A stretch of DNA of 64,000 nucleotides from Acrocarpospora corrugata (GTDB taxonomy: Bacteria > Actinomycetota > Actinomycetes > Streptosporangiales > Streptosporangiaceae). Below the pieces are notes generated by a model. It was not told the DNA's origin and did not search any database. It saw nothing but the letters and a program-made list of their open reading frames with translations. This document shows, piece by piece, positions 58,619-64,000 of the stretch. Numbering within the stretch: the first letter of the stretch is position 1; every line of letters starts with the position of its first letter. The DNA lies in NCBI RefSeq assembly GCF_009687845.1, contig NZ_BLAD01000035.1, positions 210,708 through 274,707 on the forward strand, given 5' to 3'. Both the position numbers and the translations under genes were made by a program.

Positions 58619-59376
58619 TCGGCGTCACGCGCGTCCGTGATCGCCATGTGGCCGGGCGCGTGCCCGATCGCGAACCTGACGCCGCTGGCCATCACGGCCG
58701 CCTGGGTCGTCACCCCGCAGGCCCAGAAGACCGGCACCTCGCCCGGCCGTATCTCCACGGGATCGCCGAAGTCGGGCGCCTTCAGGTCGCGGATGCCGAG
58801 CTGCTCCGGCTCCCCGACGTGGACGGGCGCGCCGTGCACCGCCGGATAGCGTGACGTCACCCGTACGGCCGTCGCGACCAGAGCCGCCGGGACCGGCCGC
58901 ATCGACACCACCAGCGGCCCCGACAGCGCGCCCGCCTCCCGGCACAAAAGCCCGGTCCGGTACATCGGCACGTTCGACCCGGTCTCCTGATGCCGCACGG
59001 GAACACCCGCACGCAACAGCGCGTCCTCGAAGGTGAAGCTGCACCCGAACAGGAACGGCACCAGATCGGCCCGCCAGAATGGGGTGACATCGGACAGTTC
59101 GGCCACCGCGACCCCGTCCTCGTACACGACATAACCCGGCAGATCCGTACGCAGATCACCCGGGAAGATCGACGTCCGCACGGCGCCCTCGTCGCCCACG
59201 TCCAGCACCGGGCACGGACGCGGATTGCGCTGCGCGAACAGCAGCAGGTCATACGCGTACGCCCGCGGCACCGCGAGCAGGTTGGCCTGCGTCCAGCCGG
59301 GACACAACCCGGCGGTCGGAACCCGCAGCCCACCCCGGAACCGGGCCCGCGCCTCGGGCGGAGTCATCGCATTCAC
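58603..59376 (-). CDS. DUF1445 family protein (putative hydro-lyase / D-glutamate cyclase-like)
   Basis: A 257-aa cytosolic protein. [20 protein letters not shown] (~20-39) and [16 protein letters not shown] are the family hallmarks. [70 protein letters not shown] and [12 protein letters not shown] complete the conserved series. Annotated homologues are called putative hydro-lyases or D-glutamate cyclases; the reaction here is not established. Its length fits the family. Confidence 0.9.
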   Translation of the reverse strand: MNAMTPPEARARFRGGLRVPTAGLCPGWTQANLLAVPRAYAYDLLLFAQRNPRPCPVLDVGDEGAVRTSIFPGDLRTDLPGYVVYEDGVAVAELSDVTPFWRADLVPFLFGCSFTFEDALLRAGVPVRHQETGSNVPMYRTGLLCREAGALSGPLVVSMRPVPAALVATAVRVTSRYPAVHGAPVHVGEPEQLGIRDLKAPDFGDPVEIRPGEVPVFWACGVTTQAAVMASGVRFAIGHAPGHMAITDARDADYVVP

Positions 59377-59416
59377 GACTCAGACATACCCGAAAGCACG
59401 GGCCCCTCTGCCGGCG

Positions 59417-61234
59417 TCAGCTGGCGTACGCCTCCAGTTCGAAGATGCGGGCCGCGGTGTCACTGTCACTCGTCGGAGTGATGACGTTCAGTCGTATATA
59501 TCGGGCGGACGTCGGAGTGAACGTGTGCGTGGTCGTACTGGCCGTGTTGTTTCGGACCGTCGCCACATTCGTCCAGGTCGTGCCGTTGGTGCTGATCTGG
59601 ACGTCGAAGTCCTTGGTGTTCCACGAGGTCTTCTCGCCACCCGCGCCCGCGTGACGGAGGACGACCTTGCCCACCGTGGTGGCGGACTGGAGGTCGACCC
59701 GGAGCCACTTCGACGCGCCAAGCGAGCACCACTTGTCGGCCAGGCCGGCGTTGTAGGTGCCGTTGACGGCCTTGGCGGGCGCCTCGTTGGCGGCGCACTG
59801 GCTGTCGGCGGTGGCGGGCTTGTTCAGGGCCAGGTTGGTGGGGGCGCCGGTCTGCGGGACGTACAGGCGGAGGTCGGTGAGGCTGGCGCTGCCCTCGTAC
59901 ACGTTGGTGTAGAGGTCGCCGATCACGAAGTAGTCGGGGTAGGAGGAACCCGCCGGCCACTGGTTGGGCCAGGTGGTGCCGCCGCCGGGCTCGTTCTGGA
60001 AGAGGCTGGCGTTGTAGCGGCCGTCGTACTCGCCGGGGGCGGTGTTGTAGTGCCAGATCGGCGCGTTGTTGACGATGAACGGCCGGTGCATCCGGATGGT
60101 TCGCTGGCCGGAGCGGGCGAAGTTGCCGGTCACCTCAAGGATGTAGCCGGTCGCGTCCCGCTCGATGGCGAAGGTGTAGAACTGGTTCGGCATCAGCTCG
60201 GGCTGGAGTTCGGCCGCGGACGAGAGCTGCTGCTCGGCCACGCCGCCGGAGCACGGCGTCATGAACCACTGCGAGTTGCCGGCCAGGCCGCCGGGGCCCG
60301 GGTTCCAGTTCGGCAGCCCGCTGATCCACATGTTGACCGTGTTGAAGTTGCCGTCCCGGTAGTTGTAGTACGTGTTGTTGGCGGCGTTGCAGACCCGCCC
60401 GCCGGTCCCGGAACCCACCCGATCCGGGTGCTGGGAGAAGGAGTCCATCAGCACCTTGCGCCGGTAGTGCCAGAAGTGGTTGTTCCGCGGCGCGGGATTG
60501 GCGAAGTCCACGATCGCCATGAAGTGGAACCCGTTGTACCCGTAAGGCCCGGACCGGACATCCTGCCACTCGCAGTACGGAGCCGCCGCGTTCCCGGTCC
60601 ACCCCGGCGAACGCGACCCCTCACCCCACGGATGCTGGGTCTTGCACCCGGTGTTGCTGTACCCGTTCGTCCGGTTGTTGTAGGTGATCGACCCGTTCCG
60701 CTTCCCGCCGAAGTCCAGCGTCTTGAGCTTGTACTCGACCCGATACCGGTCGGGCAGCCGGCTCGACGGCCGCAGGATCACGCCGCCGGTGTGGTCGGGC
60801 ACGTTCATCACGGCGACGCTCTCGGCGCCGAGCGGCTGGGTGGTGAGCGTCGGCGGATTCTCGATCACGCCGTCCTTGTTCCAGTCGCGGGCCGACAGCG
60901 AGGCGGTCAGCCAGCCGTTCTGGCCGACCGGGAACTCCTTGCGGTAGGTGTTGAAGGAGTTGAGGGCGGTCGTCCACGCGGCGCCGTAGTCGTTGCGGTA
61001 CCACTGCCCGGGGTCGTCCATGATCGTGTCGAACGGCTGGGCGTAGGTGTCGCGCGTCCAGGGCGCGTTGCCCGGGTTCAGCGCGGAGGTGAAGGTCTCG
61101 TTGTAGAGGAGGGTCCAGCCGGGGCGGGTCGGATCGTCCGCGACCGCCGCTGGGCTGGTCGCGACCGTTCCGGTGAGGAGGAGGGCGGAGGCGGCCGCGG
61201 CGATGGTCGCCCGGCGCATGAGGGTTCTCTTCAT
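59417..61234 (-). CDS. Secreted jelly-roll protein with C-terminal CBM32
   Basis: A 605-aa exported protein. The signal peptide MKRTLMRRATIAAAASALLL ends near PAAVADD (~34). Residues ~35-455 form a large beta domain (LLYNETFTSALNPGNAPWTR, FHFMAIVDFANPAPRNNHFW, YTFAIERDATGYILEVTGNF) resembling a GH16/laminarinase-type jelly roll, but I see no clear ExDxxE catalytic motif. Residues ~465-605 are an F5/8 type C (CBM32) module (NLALNKPATADSQCAANEAP ... ARIFELEAYAS). ATG 61234 has GAAGGA 5 bases upstream. It follows the ribose-type importer genes and may process or bind the polymer from which that sugar comes. Confidence 0.8.
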   Translation of the reverse strand: MKRTLMRRATIAAAASALLLTGTVATSPAAVADDPTRPGWTLLYNETFTSALNPGNAPWTRDTYAQPFDTIMDDPGQWYRNDYGAAWTTALNSFNTYRKEFPVGQNGWLTASLSARDWNKDGVIENPPTLTTQPLGAESVAVMNVPDHTGGVILRPSSRLPDRYRVEYKLKTLDFGGKRNGSITYNNRTNGYSNTGCKTQHPWGEGSRSPGWTGNAAAPYCEWQDVRSGPYGYNGFHFMAIVDFANPAPRNNHFWHYRRKVLMDSFSQHPDRVGSGTGGRVCNAANNTYYNYRDGNFNTVNMWISGLPNWNPGPGGLAGNSQWFMTPCSGGVAEQQLSSAAELQPELMPNQFYTFAIERDATGYILEVTGNFARSGQRTIRMHRPFIVNNAPIWHYNTAPGEYDGRYNASLFQNEPGGGTTWPNQWPAGSSYPDYFVIGDLYTNVYEGSASLTDLRLYVPQTGAPTNLALNKPATADSQCAANEAPAKAVNGTYNAGLADKWCSLGASKWLRVDLQSATTVGKVVLRHAGAGGEKTSWNTKDFDVQISTNGTTWTNVATVRNNTASTTTHTFTPTSARYIRLNVITPTSDSDTAARIFELEAYAS

Positions 61235-61308
61235 TGATCCTTCTCGGGAAGGGGGGCCCGGGTGGCGTCGCCGTCCGCCACCGGGCCGCAGGGGGCTCAG
61301 CTGTGGGC

Positions 61309-62295
61309 TTAGAAGCTGCCGTCGGGGTTCATGAACTGGGCTGCGTTCTCCTTGGTGACTCGGGGGGACGGAACGACCGTGTCCTTCTCCACCTGGGCGC
61401 CGCCCAGGATCTCGACCGCCCGGTCCAGGCCGAGCGCGCCGATGATGTCGGCGTCGTTGAGGCCGGTGACCAGGTAGTTGGTGCCGTCCATGATCGCCTT
61501 CAGCGCCTCGGCCTGGCCGTCGACGCCGGCGATGATGATCTGGTCGGTCTTGCCGGCGTCCGCGATCGCCCGCTGCGCGCCCAGGCACATCGCGTCGTTC
61601 TCGCAGAACACCGCCTTCATGTCGCCGTTGGTGGCCAGCAGGCTCTCCATCACGGTGAGGCCGCCGTCCGAACCCCAGTTGCCGAAGTCCGGGGCCTCGA
61701 CCAGGGTGATGTTCGACTTGGCGGACAGCACCGACTTGACGCCGTTGGTACGGGCCGAGCCGATGGTGTTGTCGGCGGGGCCGCCCTTGATGATGCCGAC
61801 CTTGCCGCCGTCGGCCAGCTTCTCGGCCAGGAACTCGCCGTTCTGCCGCCCGATGGCCTCGTTGTCGGGGCCGATCCAGCTGGTGTACTCACCGGTCTGG
61901 AACTTGCGGTCCACCAGCACGACCGGCTTGCCCGCCGCCTTGATGGAGTTGAGCACCGCGGGCGCGGACTCCAGCGGGCCGCCGGAGATGATGACCGCGT
62001 CCACGTTCTTGCTCAGCAGGTCCTCCACGTTGGAGGCGAGCTTGGCCGCGTCCCCGTTCGCGTCCGTGCTGATGATGTCGACGTTGCCCTTCTTCTTGGC
62101 CTGCGCGGCGATGGCCTTGTCCATGCCGCTGAAGTACGGCCCGCCGAGCATGAAGTTGGCGACGCCGATGGTGTATTTGCCGTCGCCGGACGCCGACGCG
62201 GCCGGGGCGGCCGTGTCGGGCTCGGACGAGCAGCCGGTGACGACCAGGGCGAGCGCGCCCGCCAGCAGCAGGCCGCTGAGCTTTCTCGTGATCAT
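61309..62295 (-). CDS. Sugar-binding lipoprotein, RbsB type
   Basis: A 328-aa binding protein. The signal MITRKLSGLLLAGALALVVT gives lipidated Cys 22 (VTGCSS). The type-1 fold is shown by YTIGVANFMLGGPYFSGMDK, VDAVIISGGPLESAPAVLNS, KPVVLVDRKFQTGEYTSWIG and IIIAGVDGQAEALKAIMDG. The gene order (ATPase, permease, binding protein) and RbsB-like length point to a ribose/fructose/allose-class CUT2 importer. It is 19 bases after the permease stop. Confidence 0.93.
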   Translation of the reverse strand: MITRKLSGLLLAGALALVVTGCSSEPDTAAPAASASGDGKYTIGVANFMLGGPYFSGMDKAIAAQAKKKGNVDIISTDANGDAAKLASNVEDLLSKNVDAVIISGGPLESAPAVLNSIKAAGKPVVLVDRKFQTGEYTSWIGPDNEAIGRQNGEFLAEKLADGGKVGIIKGGPADNTIGSARTNGVKSVLSAKSNITLVEAPDFGNWGSDGGLTVMESLLATNGDMKAVFCENDAMCLGAQRAIADAGKTDQIIIAGVDGQAEALKAIMDGTNYLVTGLNDADIIGALGLDRAVEILGGAQVEKDTVVPSPRVTKENAAQFMNPDGSF

Positions 62296-62314
62296 GGTGA
62301 CTTTCTCCCAGGGG

Positions 62315-63283
62315 TTAGCCGCGCACCCGGTTGGTGCGCTGGACGAGGATGACGGCGATGATGATCAACCCCTTGAGCACTTGCTGCCAGAAGCTCTGGA
62401 CGCCGTACAGGTTGAGCAGGTTGTTGATCAGAACCAGGACGAGGACGCCGCCGAAGGTGGCGCGCGCGGAGCCGCGCCCGCCGGCCAGGCTGGCGCCGCC
62501 GATCACGCACGCGGCGATGGCGTCCAGTTCGAACGCCACACCCACGCTCGGCTGCGCGATGCCCACCCGGCTGGCCAGGATGACCCCGGCCAGACCGGCG
62601 CAGGCGCCGCTGATCGTGTACGCGAGCGTCACGTGCCGTGGCACGTTGATGCCCGCGAGCCGGACCGTCTCGGCGTTGCCACCGATCGCCACGATGGAAC
62701 GCCCGGCCGGAGTACGGGTGAGGAAGATCCCGCCGGCCACGAAGACGGCCAGCATGATGAGCGTGCTGACCGGGAGCGGCCCGGCCATCGCCGAGCCGAG
62801 GGTGAAGAACGCCGGGTCCTCCGGCGCGATCGGCACCTCGGAGTAGACGAAGGCCAGGCCGCGGATGGTGGTCAGCGAGGCGAGCGTGACCACGAAGGAG
62901 GCCAGCCCGAACCGGGACACCAGGGTGCCGTTGATCAGCCCGAAGCCGACGCCGGCCAGCAGCCCGGCCAGCATGGCGACCGGGATGGGCAGGTCGGCCA
63001 CCAGGCCGGCGGTGAGGATGCCGGAGAAGGCCACCACCGAGCCCACCGACAGGTCGATGCCCCCGGTCAGGATCACCACCAGCATGCCGAACGCGAGCAG
63101 CCCGGTGGTGACCATCTGCTTGAGCAGGTTGGTGAGGTTGGTCTGGGTGAGGAAGGTGTCCGAGGTGACCGCGGCCACCGCCACCAGCAGCACGATCAGC
63201 GTCACGAACGCCGCCGTCACGGTGACGTCCCGCCCGCCCACCACCAGGCGGGTCATCCGGATTCTGGCGATGTGCCCGGTCAT
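62315..63283 (-). CDS. Sugar ABC transporter permease, RbsC type
   Basis: A 322-aa membrane protein with about eight to ten hydrophobic segments. VVILTGGIDLSVGSVVAFSG is the RbsC hallmark and GRSIVAIGGNAETVRLAGIN the conserved cytoplasmic loop. VAFELDAIAACVIGGASLAG is also typical. Start ATG 63283 overlaps the ATPase stop (ATGA, 63280-63283). Confidence 0.95.
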   Translation of the reverse strand: MTGHIARIRMTRLVVGGRDVTVTAAFVTLIVLLVAVAAVTSDTFLTQTNLTNLLKQMVTTGLLAFGMLVVILTGGIDLSVGSVVAFSGILTAGLVADLPIPVAMLAGLLAGVGFGLINGTLVSRFGLASFVVTLASLTTIRGLAFVYSEVPIAPEDPAFFTLGSAMAGPLPVSTLIMLAVFVAGGIFLTRTPAGRSIVAIGGNAETVRLAGINVPRHVTLAYTISGACAGLAGVILASRVGIAQPSVGVAFELDAIAACVIGGASLAGGRGSARATFGGVLVLVLINNLLNLYGVQSFWQQVLKGLIIIAVILVQRTNRVRG

Positions 63284-64000
63284 GCGGCCTGTCCGATCGC
63301 GTGCGCGAGGATCTCGTCCTCGGTGGTGGACTCCGAGCGCAGGTCACCGGCGAGCCGGCCGTTCCGCATCACCAGCACCCGGTCGGTCGCGCCGAGCACC
63401 TCGGTGAGGTCGGAGGAGATGAGCAGCACGGCGAGACCCTGCCGGGCCAGGTCGTCGACCATGCGGTAGATGTCGACCCGGGTGGCCATGTCGACGCCCC
63501 GGGTGGGTTCGTCCAGGATCAGCACCCTCGGCCCGGCCAGCAGCCACTTCGCGAGCACGGCCTTCTGCTGGTTGCCGCCGCTGAGCGCGGCCACCGGCAT
63601 GGTCGCGCACCGGCCCGGCTGGATGCTCAGCCGGTCGATCATCTCGGTGACCCTGCGCTTCCGCCCGGCCATGTCGATCAGCGGGCCGCGCCGGTTGGCG
63701 CGCATGGTGGCCAGCGCGATGTTGTCGAGCACGGTCATGCCGAGCACCAGCCCGGAGCGTTTGCGGTCCTCGGTGACCAGGGCGAGCCCGGCCGCGATGG
63801 ACGCGGCGGGGGAGCGGTAGGCCCCCGTGCCCTTCGTCGGGGGTTCCGCGCCGAACACGCACCGGGCCATCTCGCTGCGCCCCGAGCCGACCAGGCCGAA
63901 CAGCCCGACGATCTCCCCGGCGCGCAACTCGAAGGAGATGTCCTCGAACTCACCCTTCCGCGAAAGTCCGGAAATTTCGAGTCTTGTCTCGGCGGGGGCT
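63280..64000 (-). CDS. Sugar ABC transporter ATPase, RbsA type (C-terminal half, partial)
   Basis: The 5' end is beyond the right edge. The visible ~240 codons are the second ATPase domain: degenerate P-loop GLFGLVGSGRSEMARCVFG, signature LSGGNQQKAVLAKWL, Walker B VLILDEPTRGVD and switch His replaced by Ser (LLISSDLTEV), as usual for the RbsA C-domain. Unlike the fucose-region ATPase, the Walker B Asp-Glu is intact. It ends in an ATGA overlap with the permease. Confidence 0.95.
   Translation of the reverse strand, partial: APAETRLEISGLSRKGEFEDISFELRAGEIVGLFGLVGSGRSEMARCVFGAEPPTKGTGAYRSPAASIAAGLALVTEDRKRSGLVLGMTVLDNIALATMRANRRGPLIDMAGRKRRVTEMIDRLSIQPGRCATMPVAALSGGNQQKAVLAKWLLAGPRVLILDEPTRGVDMATRVDIYRMVDDLARQGLAVLLISSDLTEVLGATDRVLVMRNGRLAGDLRSESTTEDEILAHAIGQAA

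Overview
This is high-GC DNA from a filamentous-type actinobacterium. The evidence is a strong G/C bias at third codon positions, GTG starts, many 1-4 base stop/start overlaps, secreted carbohydrate-active enzymes with CBM32 and fascin-like modules, a DyP/encapsulin pair, DUF1707 proteins, and the actinobacterial version of the ebo cluster. Genus cannot be fixed; a Streptosporangiales-like soil actinomycete is my guess. No rRNA, tRNA, CRISPR array or insertion sequence was seen.

Layout. (1) 1-9454: a minus-strand glycan operon with a binding protein, two permeases, a GH38 alpha-mannosidase, a small DUF7158/SurA-like protein and a truncated secreted glycosidase. A LacI regulator is divergent from it across a perfect 12-bp palindrome. 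(2) 9451-14195: a secreted S33 peptidase and a second sugar ABC importer. Just upstream lies an unusual one-polypeptide TetR-LacI fusion regulator (14279-15952). (3) 15996-18103: an NAD-dependent dehydrogenase/epimerase and a RspA/mannonate-type dehydratase behind a 14-bp LacI-type palindrome. (4) 18644-28419: a probable L-fucose region with a GH95-like secreted glycosidase, L-fuconate dehydratase, an RbsB/A/C-type importer and a ROK regulator. A 15-bp box (consensus ATACATCSGATGTAT) recurs before these genes and again before a broken GH29 fucosidase at 47.2 kb, so these genes probably form one regulon.

(5) 28549-35424: a complete, tightly overlapped ebo operon. It runs from a 12-codon leader through an inositol-phosphate-synthase-like enzyme (apparently in the EboD position), UbiA/EboC, a TIM-barrel protein, EboA, EboB (TatD), EboE and EboF, and ends at a large hairpin. 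(6) 35730-38791: MerR/SDR pair and PhoX phosphatase. (7) 38929-45188: a ROK regulator divergent from two large secreted proteins (sugar-dehydrogenase/PKD/CBM6/CBM32 and ThuA/DUF1080/CBM32). Their last 386 bp are near-identical direct repeats.

(8) 45233-50085: GH29 pseudogene, encapsulin shell gene with its DyP peroxidase cargo, and a lamin-tail protein. (9) 50231-57451: a mixed tract of intact small genes and several broken genes (MFS transporter, substrate-binding/VWA protein, membrane protein, unknown protein). Many lesions are single missing bases in G or C runs, so assembly error and real decay both need testing. (10) 57472-59376: a TetR/SnoaL divergent pair with two operator palindromes and a DUF1445 protein. 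(11) 59417-64000: a secreted CBM32 protein and a ribose-type importer that runs off the window.

Most of the window serves secretion of glycan-degrading enzymes, import of the sugars released and their local repression. The ebo operon and the DyP nanocompartment are separate metabolic modules.
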